Positions 1 through 7,986 of a DNA stretch of 64,000 nucleotides are shown here, piece by piece. Source of the stretch: Collinsella sp. GTDB lineage: Bacteria; Actinomycetota; Coriobacteriia; Coriobacteriales; Coriobacteriaceae. The translations under genes and the position numbers were made by a program. The stretch covers positions 62,001 to 126,000 of the forward strand of contig JAGZUC010000001.1 in NCBI GenBank assembly GCA_018380195.1. The letters run 5' to 3'. A model generated the notes under the pieces. The model did not search any database and was not told the origin of the DNA. It was given only the letters and a program-made list of their open reading frames with translations. Each line of letters opens with the position of its first letter. The first letter of the stretch is position 1.

Positions 1-43
1 CTCAAGGCGGAGATCACCAGTTCGAATCTGGTACGGGCTACCA
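1..43 (+). tRNA. tRNA-Glu (CTC), 3' part only
   Basis: The window opens inside a tRNA. Bases 1-3 (CTC) fit the anticodon and are followed by AA and the anticodon-stem strand GGCGG. A five-base variable loop comes next, then a T arm (ACCAG, loop TTCGAAT, CTGGT), the 3' acceptor strand ACGGGCT, discriminator A and an encoded CCA at 41-43. The anticodon loop and stem resemble actinobacterial tRNA-Glu(CTC). The 5' half lies outside the window, so isotype rests on three bases. Confidence 0.6.
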
Positions 44-54
44 CGCATCTGATA

Positions 55-86
55 CCCGGACTTCCTATGGAAGGCCGGGTTTTTTA
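55..86 (+). terminator. Rho-independent terminator after tRNA
   Basis: A hairpin (CCCGG and CTTCC on the 5' side, GGAAG and CCGGG on the 3' side, loop TAT) is followed by a run of T. It sits 11 bases after the tRNA CCA end and would end the tRNA transcript. Confidence 0.85.
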
Positions 87-193
87 TTTTCAAACAACCG
101 TCTGCAATTCCCGTTTGAACCAGAGCTTTGCGTTCTGCCTATGGCCCTTACGGGTACAATATCCAAGATATTTTGACTGTTAGAAGGAGTCTC

Positions 194-1501
194 ATGACGG
201 AGTCCTCTCAGCATACGTCTAAGCCCCAGGTCGAGGTTGAGGCCTCGGGCGGCGATGACAATAAGAGCGCACGCCGCGGCGCCATCTTTATCGGCGTCGT
301 GCTGGTAGGTTATATCGTCTATCTGGTGGTAACCGGGCAGATGGGGCAGTTTTGGGCCGCTATGTCGAGCGTCCAGGCGTCATGGCTCGTTGTCGCGTGT
401 CTTTGCATGTTCATGTACCTGTTCTTTGGCATTGTGGCCTATGCGATCGCCGTCTGGCTCGATCCCAATTCGCCCGTCGGCATCCGCGACCTGATCTCGG
501 TCGAGGCGAGTGGCATCTTCTTTGGCAACCTGACGCCCATGATGATGGGCTCCACCCCGGCTCAGATCTATCGCCTGACCAAGGCCGGCCAAAACGTGGG
601 CGAGGCCGGCGCCACGCAATTCACGCGTTTTATCGTGTACCAGTTTGGCCTGGTCGCCTGGGGCGCTATCCTGCTGCTCGCCCGTATGCCGTTTTTTGCC
701 GAACGCTACGGCGACATGACGCTGCTGTGCGTCTTTAGCTTTGGTGGACACTGCTGCATCTTGCTTGGCATCTTCGCCGTCGCGCTCATGCCTAAGACCG
801 TCACGCGCGTCGCCCATTGCATCATCAATTGGCTTGAGCGCATTGGTGTCTCGGCCACTAAGATCGAGAGTTGGCGCACGTTTGTCGATGGCGAGATCTA
901 CTCCTTCTCCGAGAAGTTCAAGCTTTCGGCCGGACATTTTTCTTCCATGCTGCTCACCGTGTTTATCACCATGCTGCAGCTCGCGTTTTTCTATCTGGTT
1001 CCGTATTTCCTGATGCTTGCCTTTGGCCACCACGAGGTCGACTTTTTCTCGGTCATGGCCGCGAGCGCCTTTGTCCAGCTGTTAAGCTCTGCGGTTCCCT
1101 TGCCCGGTGGAACTGGTGGCGCTGAGGGCGGCTTTGCATTGTTCTTGGGTCATTTCTTCGGTTCGGCTTCGACCGCCGGCTATCTGCTGTGGCGTCTCAT
1201 TACGTTTATTGCGCCGACCATTTTGGCTGCGCCCCTGCTGGGACTTAAGAGCGCCCACAACGAGAGCATCCATGCGCGCTGGGATCGCGTGATGCGCAAG
1301 CTCGGCCGCACGCCTCAGACGCCCTCTGCGCCCACTAAGCCGCATCCCACGAATGCTGTTACCGTTGATCCCAAGAAGCACGCTCAGAAGGCTTCTGGGA
1401 CCGCAAAGCCGGCTCATAAGGCCTATGTGCGTCAGACAGGAGACGGTATTCGCGTATCTCCGTCGGCACTCAATAAGAAGAAGCACCCTAAGTCGCAGTA
1501 G
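194..1501 (+). CDS. LPG-synthase-TM/YbhN-like flippase-type membrane protein
   Basis: The 435-residue polytopic membrane protein has a charged N-terminus, about eight hydrophobic segments between residues 30 and 370, and a basic, Pro/Lys-rich cytoplasmic tail of about 65 residues. The loop with PLPGGTGGAEGGF is a hallmark of the lysylphosphatidylglycerol synthase transmembrane (UPF0104/YbhN/AglD2) family, whose members move or modify lipids or lipid-linked sugars. The aminoacyltransferase domain of MprF is absent, so this is the membrane half only, and its substrate is unknown. The ATG at 194 was chosen because GAAGGAG lies just upstream (183-189). An in-frame TTG at 128 has no such site. It follows the tRNA and precedes the TetR gene on the same strand. 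Confidence 0.85.
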   Translation: MTESSQHTSKPQVEVEASGGDDNKSARRGAIFIGVVLVGYIVYLVVTGQMGQFWAAMSSVQASWLVVACLCMFMYLFFGIVAYAIAVWLDPNSPVGIRDLISVEASGIFFGNLTPMMMGSTPAQIYRLTKAGQNVGEAGATQFTRFIVYQFGLVAWGAILLLARMPFFAERYGDMTLLCVFSFGGHCCILLGIFAVALMPKTVTRVAHCIINWLERIGVSATKIESWRTFVDGEIYSFSEKFKLSAGHFSSMLLTVFITMLQLAFFYLVPYFLMLAFGHHEVDFFSVMAASAFVQLLSSAVPLPGGTGGAEGGFALFLGHFFGSASTAGYLLWRLITFIAPTILAAPLLGLKSAHNESIHARWDRVMRKLGRTPQTPSAPTKPHPTNAVTVDPKKHAQKASGTAKPAHKAYVRQTGDGIRVSPSALNKKKHPKSQ

Positions 1502-1550
1502 GGCAGTCGTGCGTTCTTCATGATGCGAGGCATATTTGTGCTGTATGGGG

Positions 1551-1574
1551 GATAATCCTCTTACGTAGATTATC
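1551..1574. promoter_or_regulatory. Candidate TetR operator
   Basis: An inverted repeat GATAATC-N10-GATTATC lies 44 bases before the TetR start codon. Its size and position suit a self-binding site for the downstream regulator. This is inferred from symmetry and position only. Confidence 0.4.
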
Positions 1575-1617
1575 TCTCATCTGTTGATGAATGCTCGCAT
1601 ATCGAAGGGACACGCCC

Positions 1618-2229
1618 ATGGCAACCAGCAAACCGCGTCTTGACCGCCGCATCGTTCGCAGCCGTAATGCCATCCTTTCGGCTTTCGAGCGCCTGCTCAT
1701 GGAAAAGCCGCTGGCAGACATTACGGTGAGTGCCATCGCGCGCGAGGCCAATGTCGACCGCAAGACCTTTTACGTTCACTTTGGTACGGTTGACGGCCTG
1801 CTCGATGCCATTGCTGTCGATGTGGTGGAGATGATTGTCGACTCGGTCGAGAAAACGCTTGCTTCTATGGACGGTGACACCAACGAGCGCGCTCTTGGCG
1901 CGGCGGCGACCTTCTTTAAAACCGTTAACGAGGCACTGTGCAACAACTTGGTGCTCAATCGTCAGCTGATTGAGATCATTCCGCTCGATGATTTTATGGC
2001 TCGTCTTCGTGCGCCGCTCGAGCACGAGATTGCCGAGCGCGATCTGCTGCCCCAAGGTCTCAAGGACGAGATGTTCGACTACTATCTGGCGTTTTTGCTG
2101 TCGGGTATTATCGGTATCTATCGCACGTGGGCGCTGTCTGACGGCTCGGTTCCTATCGAGCGCGTCTCGGAGGTCGCCAACGACCTAACTCTCAATGGCC
2201 TGTCGAGTCTGGAATCTCGCTTGGATTAG
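1618..2229 (+). CDS. TetR/AcrR-family transcriptional regulator
   Basis: A protein of 203 residues. The N-terminal 65 residues form a TetR-type helix-turn-helix: a first helix around RNAILSAFERLL, then ITVSAIAREANVDRKTFYVHF, where TFYVHF is the family signature for the recognition helix. The C-terminal helical part would bind an unknown ligand. The ATG at 1618 has a GAAGGGA ribosome site at 1603-1609. The upstream in-frame start at 1591 has none. The gene lies at the left edge of the cobalamin block but on the opposite strand from the neighbouring transporter genes. Whether it controls them, the membrane protein upstream or a distant target cannot be told. Confidence 0.9.
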   Translation: MATSKPRLDRRIVRSRNAILSAFERLLMEKPLADITVSAIAREANVDRKTFYVHFGTVDGLLDAIAVDVVEMIVDSVEKTLASMDGDTNERALGAAATFFKTVNEALCNNLVLNRQLIEIIPLDDFMARLRAPLEHEIAERDLLPQGLKDEMFDYYLAFLLSGIIGIYRTWALSDGSVPIERVSEVANDLTLNGLSSLESRLD

Positions 2230-2231
2230 GC

Positions 2232-2324
2232 CTAGTTGGGCTCGTCGGCGTGGAAATTCCTGTTCCTGAGGTTCTCCGGCGCCTTGGAGACCTTGCCGGC
2301 GTAGGAGCTGTAGCCTGAGGATCC
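2232..2324 (-). pseudogene. IS3-family transposase OrfB remnant
   Basis: Reading the minus strand gives a 30-codon fragment containing GYSSYAGKVSKAPENL and then RNRNFHADEPN before a TAG. This matches the stretch of IS3-family OrfB transposases that precedes the WLTDITEF catalytic motif, where family members read YSSYKGE...NL..RDFHA..PN. Everything else of the element is gone. It lies between the TetR stop and the ABC ATPase stop, exactly at the left edge of the corrin block, so it probably marks an old insertion junction. Confidence 0.65.
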
Positions 2325-3659
2325 TTAAAAGAAAGTCCAGTTTATCCTTCCCACTCCAATTTTGGAATCCTCCGATGCGCCTTCGCACGCTCGCATGACC
2401 TCGATACCATGCGAGCGTGCAAACTCGACGAGCTCTGCGTTGCGGGCGTTTATGGTGCCGAAGGCGGCGGGGCACACGATAAGGCGCGCGCAGTGGACGA
2501 GGAGCTCTTTGGCGCGGGCTATGGTTTTATCCCCGATCGGCTCGAAGGCGCGCTCGGCCACGCATTCCGTCGCCAGGTCGCGCGCGAGCTCGCAGTCGAT
2601 GTCCCCTTCGTGCAGAACGCCCGCGTAGAACGCCTTGCCCTGTCGGATGAGCTGGCGAAACACAGCCGACCCCGTACCTGCGCCAGCGATGACGAACGTG
2701 TGCGCATCGCCGTGTGGGCGCCCAATTTCCACGCTGCCGAAGCGCTCGTTGAAGGTGCCATGTTGAAGGCCGTAGAGCTCGCCAATCGTCTCGCGCGTGA
2801 ATATGTCCTCGGGTGCGCCGGCGCGGAAGACCCGGCCGTCCTTCACGCAAATCACCTTGTCGGCGCTTTTCTGCGCGAGCTCGAGTTCGTGGATGGACAT
2901 GATGATAGCCACATTCCGCGATTTCGCAAGGTGGCGAAGTATTCGCAGCAGGTCGATCTGGTAGCGGATATCGAGATACGACGTGGGCTCGTCGAGCACG
3001 AGCACGCGCGGATCCTGCGCGATGGCGCGTGCGAGCATGACGCGCTGGCGTTGCCCGTCGCTTATCTGCATGAAGTCGCGCTCGGCGAGCTTTTCCACAT
3101 GTGCGGTTTTCATGGCCTCGTCGACCCGACTATGGTCGTCAGGCGAGAGTGTTCCCATTCGCCCGGTGTAGGGATGCCTTCCCGCCTCTACGATATCGCG
3201 GCAGGTGAGGAGTTCGGTCCGGGGGCGATCTGTCAGCATAACGGCAAGGTTCCTTGCGAACTCCGCCGTCTTCCATCGGGAAATCTCCCGCCCGTCGAGC
3301 TCGACCGCGCCGGCAAGCGGTGCCAGATGGCGTGTGATGGTTTTCAAGATGGTCGACTTGCCCGAGCCGTTCGGCCCGATGAGCGCCACGACGTCGCCCG
3401 CGCGAACCTCCAGATCGACGCCTTCGACTACGACCTTCTTGTCGTAGCCCGCCGACAGGTCGCTTATGCGGAAAAGCGGCGCTCCGTCAGCCTGCGTTTC
3501 GACCGGGGTTTCGAGGTTCGACTCCGCTCGAAGGAGGCGTTCCGCGCGCAGTTCCGCACGAGCCGAAAGTGCCTTCTGGCGCTTTCGTGCGAGCTCAGGA
3601 CTGGCCAAGCATGGAATGTTCCCTCCGAGCGTTTTGGTCTGCGGCACGAATTCCCCCAT
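2325..3659 (-). CDS. FecE/BtuD-like ABC transporter ATP-binding protein with extra C-terminal domain
   Basis: This 444-residue protein energises import by the permease encoded just upstream. The ATPase core (about 60-300) has Walker A GPNGSGKST at 95-103, a signature-like ISDGQRQR at 199-206, Walker B VLVLDEPTS at 219-227 and the switch histidine near 257. That is the pattern of iron-siderophore/heme/cobalamin importers. Two parts exceed the usual length of about 260: an N-terminal, Ala/Arg-rich extension of about 60 residues, and a C-terminal domain of about 120 residues (310-430) with IAGAGTG and a conserved-looking CPAAFGTINARN segment of unknown role. The ATG directly abuts the permease stop codon (TAG then ATG), implying translational coupling. 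The ligand could be cobalamin, cobinamide, heme or a siderophore. The riboswitch far upstream favours a corrinoid or related tetrapyrrole. Confidence 0.87.
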   Translation of the reverse strand: MGEFVPQTKTLGGNIPCLASPELARKRQKALSARAELRAERLLRAESNLETPVETQADGAPLFRISDLSAGYDKKVVVEGVDLEVRAGDVVALIGPNGSGKSTILKTITRHLAPLAGAVELDGREISRWKTAEFARNLAVMLTDRPRTELLTCRDIVEAGRHPYTGRMGTLSPDDHSRVDEAMKTAHVEKLAERDFMQISDGQRQRVMLARAIAQDPRVLVLDEPTSYLDIRYQIDLLRILRHLAKSRNVAIIMSIHELELAQKSADKVICVKDGRVFRAGAPEDIFTRETIGELYGLQHGTFNERFGSVEIGRPHGDAHTFVIAGAGTGSAVFRQLIRQGKAFYAGVLHEGDIDCELARDLATECVAERAFEPIGDKTIARAKELLVHCARLIVCPAAFGTINARNAELVEFARSHGIEVMRACEGASEDSKIGVGRINWTFF

Positions 3660-4700
3660 CTACCTCACCCGCTTCTTCAACATGAGTGCAATAACCACCG
3701 GCGCGCCGAAGATGGCGGTGACGGCGCTGATGGAAAGCTCGACGGGGGAGAACAGCGTGCGCGCGATCAAATCGCAGCCCGCGCAGAAGATGGCGCCTCC
3801 CAAGAAGCACGCAGGAATCACGCGGATAGGCTTCGACGACTTCAGCGCCGACTTAACGAGATGCGGAACCGCGATGCCTACGAACGACACCGGACCAGCG
3901 AACGCGGTCACGCAGGCGGAGAGCATGCTCGCTAGAAGGACGAGCACCACGCGGAAGCGTGCGACGTTCACGCCGACGCTTTTCGCGTAGGCTTCTCCCA
4001 GCTGGAAGGCGGAAAGGGGCTTCGATATCGCGAATACGCATGCGCTCACGGTGATCACCACGACCGCGATGACCGCGATGTCGTCCCAGCTCGAACCCGA
4101 AAAGCTACCCAAAGACCAGTTGTGCAGGTTCACGATGGACTGGTCGTCGGCGAAGGCGATGAGGAAGTTCGTCGCCGCCGAGCAGATGTATCCCACCATG
4201 ACGCCCGCCACGATGAGCATGGCCATGGAACTTATGCGCCGTGCGATGAGGAGCACGAAGCCGATGGTGATAAGCGAGCCCAGAAACGCTGCGGCCACCA
4301 TGGCCGGCGAGGACATGGCCTGGTTCGCGCCCAGAAGTACGATCATCGTAAGCGCGACGACGAACTTTGCGCCCGAGGAGACGCCCAAGATGAACGGGTC
4401 GGCGATGGGATTGTTGAAAAACGTCTGCAGCAGGAACCCGGAGAGCGAAAGTGCCCCGCCGAGAAGCACGGCTGAAAGCACGCGCGGCAGGCGAATCTCC
4501 CAGATGACTTGGCTTTCCATGGAATTGGCCGCGCCGCCCGAAAGGATGCCAGGGATGTGGTCTGCGGGCACGAGCACGCTCCCGATGCACAGGTTGGCCC
4601 CGACGAGCACGATGAGGGCAACAGCGAGCAGCGCCGTCACGACGCGACACCGCGCGGCGCGCCCCGATTCGTCGTATGTCATGGAAAGTCGGCTTTTCAT
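3660..4700 (-). CDS. FecCD/BtuC-family ABC importer permease
   Basis: The 346-residue membrane protein of the FecCD family has about ten hydrophobic segments. Family features include the IRLPR motif before the second helix (EIRLPRVLSAVLLGGALSLS), NPIADPFILGVSSGA in the middle and GPVSFVGIAVPHLVK near the C-terminus. The last two belong to the coupling region that contacts the ATPase. Length is normal. Only one permease gene is present, so the channel is presumably a homodimer. It starts 4 bases after the substrate-binding-protein stop and ends directly against the ATPase start, giving a binding protein-permease-ATPase order. Confidence 0.93.
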   Translation of the reverse strand: MKSRLSMTYDESGRAARCRVVTALLAVALIVLVGANLCIGSVLVPADHIPGILSGGAANSMESQVIWEIRLPRVLSAVLLGGALSLSGFLLQTFFNNPIADPFILGVSSGAKFVVALTMIVLLGANQAMSSPAMVAAAFLGSLITIGFVLLIARRISSMAMLIVAGVMVGYICSAATNFLIAFADDQSIVNLHNWSLGSFSGSSWDDIAVIAVVVITVSACVFAISKPLSAFQLGEAYAKSVGVNVARFRVVLVLLASMLSACVTAFAGPVSFVGIAVPHLVKSALKSSKPIRVIPACFLGGAIFCAGCDLIARTLFSPVELSISAVTAIFGAPVVIALMLKKRVR

Positions 4701-4704
4701 GGTG

Positions 4705-6276
4705 CTAGCCGAGCTTCCTCAGATAATGGAAGTCGCTCGCGTCATCGCCGGTGAACGCCCCGTGCAGTTCGTCGATAATGTCGGCGGTAGAAGTCATCTG
4801 CTGGTACATGTCGGCGCTTGTGACCCAGACGTTGCCGTTCTTCACGGCTTTGAACTGCGACAATAGCGCGTTTTTGCCTACGAAGTCGTTCAAGGTGGCA
4901 ACCGATTCGTCGATGGTGCCGTTGTAGACGATGATGTCGGCATCCTTCGCCGTCGCGTAGAAGCGCTCCATTTCGAGCGTTACTGACGAACCTGACGTCG
5001 ACGCCGTCTGCGCGTCATCGAGCGCGTAGTTGCCGCCTGCAAGCTCGATCATCTGCGCCACGTAGTCGCCCGCCCGCCGCGTGACGGCGGCCCCGTTCGA
5101 GTTAATGTAGAAATACGCCACGGTTTTACCTGACGACGCGAGCCCCGACGTTTGCTCGACGCGGGCCTTCTGCTCGTTGAACAGGTGCGCGGCCTCGTCT
5201 TCCTTGTCGAACAGGACGCCGAAAAGCTTAATCCACTCGACGCGCCCGAGTGCTTCGGGCTCGCTCGACGACTGTTCGGTGAGCACGACGAGCCCGAGTT
5301 TCTGCAGCTTTTCCTTCACATCGGGTGTGTGGTTGATCATGGTGTTCTCGATGGCGAGCGTGCAGCCCGAGGCCGATATTCGCTCGTAGTCGGGCGCGCT
5401 GTACTTGCCGCCGTAGGCGATCGCCCCACTTTCGAGCGCGCTTTTGAAGCCCGCGACCGAGCAATCGTCGGCCTTCGTGCCCGACATGAAGATATTGTCG
5501 TTCGCATCGAGCGCGTCGACCAGGCACATCGTCGCCGACGACACGAGGTACACCTTGTCGGCGGGGCGCCTTATGACCGCGATGTCAGAGCTCAACCCAT
5601 CAGGTACCTTCGCATCTTGCGGTACCACGAGGAAGCGCTCCCCGTTCGAAACGCAGATAAGCCGCAGGCCGCCTTCGAACTCGTCGACAGTGAAGTGCTT
5701 GGCGTATTCAAGCTGAAGCGTCCCCGTCGGCTCCCAGCCGCAGCCCAAATCTGGGTTGTGGAAGTCGGCCGCGGCGCTTGAAGCCGTTCCCGCGGGGGAG
5801 CCGCCGCTTGCATCGTCGCCCGATTTCTCCTTCATGGTGGATGAGTCGAAGTGGAGCGTGTAGTCGATGGTGTGCGGCGTCGACATGGCGACGGTCTCGG
5901 CCGACACGGCGATGTCCTCGTCGAGCGTGACGGGTATCTCGAACGTGGAGTTGCCGCCGTCGTTTATGGGCGCGTAGTCCACGCCGTCGATGGTCATCTT
6001 GTCGTAGTTCGAACTCGACCAGGTGACCGTCGCGGTGTAGGTGTCGCCATCCTTCACAATTGTGGTGGGTGAGGCGATGCTTGCGCGCCCTGACCCGCCG
6101 GAAAGCGAGACGCTCACAGTGTATTCCTGAGAGCCCGTCGTGGCACCGGTCGCGTTCGGGCTCGCACTGCACCCCGCGAAGGGAAGCGCGAGCAGGGCGA
6201 CGAGAACGCAGGCGATCGCGCGCGCCGCGATGCTGTGGCGCTTCCTGTTTTCCCCCTTGGGAAGAATCGACCGCAT
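4705..6276 (-). CDS. Substrate-binding lipoprotein of BtuF/FecB type with extra N-terminal domain
   Basis: This 523-residue extracytoplasmic protein has a lipoprotein signal: basic start, hydrophobic stretch, then FAGC with Cys at about 36. Residues 50-150 form an extra beta-rich domain that parallels the one in the neighbouring small lipoprotein. Residues 190-520 form a helical-backbone (BtuF/FecB, periplasmic binding protein type) fold, seen in segments such as DIAVIRRP, ALGRVEWIKLFGVLF and GGNYALDDA. The protein is much longer than a standard BtuF (about 270). The ATG at 6276 lies 4 bases after the upstream stop and has only a weak ribosome site, so translation is probably coupled. It should deliver a corrinoid, heme or iron complex to the permease. 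The exact ligand is inference. Confidence 0.87.
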   Translation of the reverse strand: MRSILPKGENRKRHSIAARAIACVLVALLALPFAGCSASPNATGATTGSQEYTVSVSLSGGSGRASIASPTTIVKDGDTYTATVTWSSSNYDKMTIDGVDYAPINDGGNSTFEIPVTLDEDIAVSAETVAMSTPHTIDYTLHFDSSTMKEKSGDDASGGSPAGTASSAAADFHNPDLGCGWEPTGTLQLEYAKHFTVDEFEGGLRLICVSNGERFLVVPQDAKVPDGLSSDIAVIRRPADKVYLVSSATMCLVDALDANDNIFMSGTKADDCSVAGFKSALESGAIAYGGKYSAPDYERISASGCTLAIENTMINHTPDVKEKLQKLGLVVLTEQSSSEPEALGRVEWIKLFGVLFDKEDEAAHLFNEQKARVEQTSGLASSGKTVAYFYINSNGAAVTRRAGDYVAQMIELAGGNYALDDAQTASTSGSSVTLEMERFYATAKDADIIVYNGTIDESVATLNDFVGKNALLSQFKAVKNGNVWVTSADMYQQMTSTADIIDELHGAFTGDDASDFHYLRKLG

Positions 6277-6280
6277 GGCG

Positions 6281-6814
6281 TTACTTCAGTGCGTCGGCGC
6301 GCAGATCGACGCCGGCGGATTCGAACACGAGCGTGCGGTCGTACCACTGCTCTTTTCTAATACTCCACGCGGCGCAGGCGGTGTCCTCGTCGAGCGCTTC
6401 AACGGGCACGTCGTAGGTGTACTTGCCTTCCGCGTTTTCCACATAGGGGATGAAGTCGGCCTCGCTCGCGGCGGCAGCCTCGTCACCCGTGCCCATGAAG
6501 AGCTTGCCGTAGCCCGTGCCGGAAAGTGTCATCACGCAGTGCATGGAGCCGTTTTCCACGATGAGCTGGGCGTCCACAATCCTGAACATGTTCGAGCTGG
6601 AATCTACGGTGATCGGATAGGTGCCGTCGGCCACCTTGTCGGCGGTGATGGGGGCAGCGCTTGCGCCCTCGGGCGCATCGGCCGCCTGTTCGGTCTTTTC
6701 CTGGGAATCGGCATCGCTTGCCTTTGCGCTGTCGATTGAATTTCCGCCGCAGCCGGCGAGCGAGAACGCGAAAAGCGCCGCTGACAGGGCGAAGGCGAGG
6801 GTTTTCTTCAACAT
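6281..6814 (-). CDS. Small lipoprotein with domain shared with the binding protein
   Basis: A 177-residue exported protein. It has a lipoprotein signal with LAGC and Cys at 22, an acidic Ala/Ser-rich linker to about residue 55, then one domain (60-175) starting DGTYPITVDSSSNMF and ending YDRTLVFESAGVDL. The domain pattern (polar strand, IVENG turn, MTLSGTGYGKLFMG, then DVPVEALDEDTA) matches the order of features in the N-terminal domain of the downstream substrate-binding protein (IVKDG, WSSSNYDKM, EIPVTLDEDIA). I do not recognise a named family. A surface ligand-capture role beside the importer is a guess. The start at 6814 was chosen for the lipoprotein signal and the GAAAGGAAC ribosome site; an in-frame start at 6925 would add an Arg-rich stretch. 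Confidence 0.75.
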   Translation of the reverse strand: MLKKTLAFALSAALFAFSLAGCGGNSIDSAKASDADSQEKTEQAADAPEGASAAPITADKVADGTYPITVDSSSNMFRIVDAQLIVENGSMHCVMTLSGTGYGKLFMGTGDEAAAASEADFIPYVENAEGKYTYDVPVEALDEDTACAAWSIRKEQWYDRTLVFESAGVDLRADALK

Positions 6815-6877
6815 GGAGGGGGTTCCTTTCAATCGCTTCGACCGCCCGCGCCGTGCGGTGGGCGGGCGGGATGCGAA

Positions 6878-6924
6878 TGCAACGGGCATGCGCCGTCGGT
6901 CGGGGAAGGCGCATGCCCGTTGCA
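6878..6924. repeat. 17-bp perfect hairpin between cbiK and the lipoprotein gene
   Basis: Two perfect 17-base arms (6878-6894 and 6908-6924) are separated by 13 bases in the 145-base gap downstream of cbiK. No T tract follows on the minus strand, so it looks more like an mRNA-stabilising or attenuating hairpin than a full terminator. Confidence 0.7.
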
Positions 6925-6959
6925 CGGGGACGCGACCGGCGCCCCCGTGCGCGGCGAGT

Positions 6960-7886
6960 TTACAGCTTGGCGATGGCGTCGTCCACGTGTGAGACGTAGA
7001 TGTCGTCGACCGCGACGTTCTGTCCCAGACCCTGGAGCAGGCACGTCACTTCGAAGCCGGCGGCCACGAACTTCGCAGCCCAGCTGTCGGGGTCGGTCTC
7101 GTCTGCCATGTCGTTGTTCGCGTGGTCGCCCGCGACCACCATGAACGGCGCGAGCACGGCCTTCTTGTAGCCTGCGGCGCTCGCGGCGGCGATAACATCC
7201 TCGCAGGTCGGTTCAGCCTCGACGGTGCCGACGAAGAACTGCGTCAAGCCCTCGTTCTTGAACACTTCCTGCATCTTGGCATAGTCGGCGTTGGAATCGG
7301 CTTCGGTGCCGTGGCCCATGAGGCACAGCGCCGTCTTGCCGTCGTCGAAGGACGCCATGTTCTCCTTAATGGCTGCGGCCACCTTCTTGTAGTCGTCGTC
7401 GGAGGTGAGCAGCGGGTCGCCGAGCGAGATTTTGTCGAACTTGTCGGCGTACTTGTCGAGCTCGTCTTTCACGTCGGTGTATTCCAGGCCACCCATGAGA
7501 TGCGTCGGCTGCACGACGATTTCCTTCACGCCGTCTTCCACGCAGCGGTCGAGCGCCTCGGTCATGTTGTCGATCGTGATGCCGTCGCGCTTCTTCAGCT
7601 TATCGATGATGATCTGCGCGGTGAAGGCGCGGCGGATGTCGTAGTCCTGCCAGTACTTCTCGCGGATAGCGTCTTCGATGGCGCCGATGGTGATGTGGCG
7701 CGAGTCGTTGTAGCTCGTGCCGAAGCTCGTGACGAGGATGACCGGCTTCACGGCCTTCTCCTTTTCGCTCGATTTCTCGGAACTCGCGGAGGTGCTGGAG
7801 CAGCCCGCGAGCGCGAATCCGGCGAGCGCGACGGCTCCGGTTGCTGCGGCGCCCATGAAGCCGCGGCGTGACATCTGGTCGGACAT
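6960..7886 (-). CDS. cbiK: Exported CbiK-type sirohydrochlorin cobaltochelatase (Tat lipoprotein)
   Basis: A 308-residue protein. CbiK inserts Co(II) into sirohydrochlorin at the start of anaerobic cobalamin synthesis. Residues 45-308 are a chelatase of this family: VILVTSFGTSYNDSR at the start, the metal-binding His in VQPTHLMGG, MGHGTEADSNADY, and a second His in VVAGDHANNDM. The N-terminus is unusual: SRRGFM at 6-11 is a twin-arginine motif, followed by a hydrophobic stretch and the lipobox LAGC with Cys at 29. The product should therefore cross the membrane folded and be lipid-anchored outside, unlike cytoplasmic CbiK. Periplasmic CbiK forms are known in Desulfovibrio. The ATG at 7886 has GGAAAGG upstream. 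A cobalamin riboswitch precedes the gene and importer genes follow. Its role may be in tetrapyrrole handling at the surface rather than biosynthesis. Confidence 0.9.
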   Translation of the reverse strand: MSDQMSRRGFMGAAATGAVALAGFALAGCSSTSASSEKSSEKEKAVKPVILVTSFGTSYNDSRHITIGAIEDAIREKYWQDYDIRRAFTAQIIIDKLKKRDGITIDNMTEALDRCVEDGVKEIVVQPTHLMGGLEYTDVKDELDKYADKFDKISLGDPLLTSDDDYKKVAAAIKENMASFDDGKTALCLMGHGTEADSNADYAKMQEVFKNEGLTQFFVGTVEAEPTCEDVIAAASAAGYKKAVLAPFMVVAGDHANNDMADETDPDSWAAKFVAAGFEVTCLLQGLGQNVAVDDIYVSHVDDAIAKL

Positions 7887-7986
7887 GGTTTTTCCTTTCC
7901 TCGGTTTGCCGGTCCCCCGGCGACAGTTGCTTGTCGGCACAAGCGAAAGAAAAGCGCACCCCTCGGGGTTCACAAGGAGCTAACGC

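Noticed and set aside
2409..3935. 508-codon open frame antisense to the ABC ATPase and permease
   Set aside because: Spans two well-supported minus-strand genes and shows no domain pattern.
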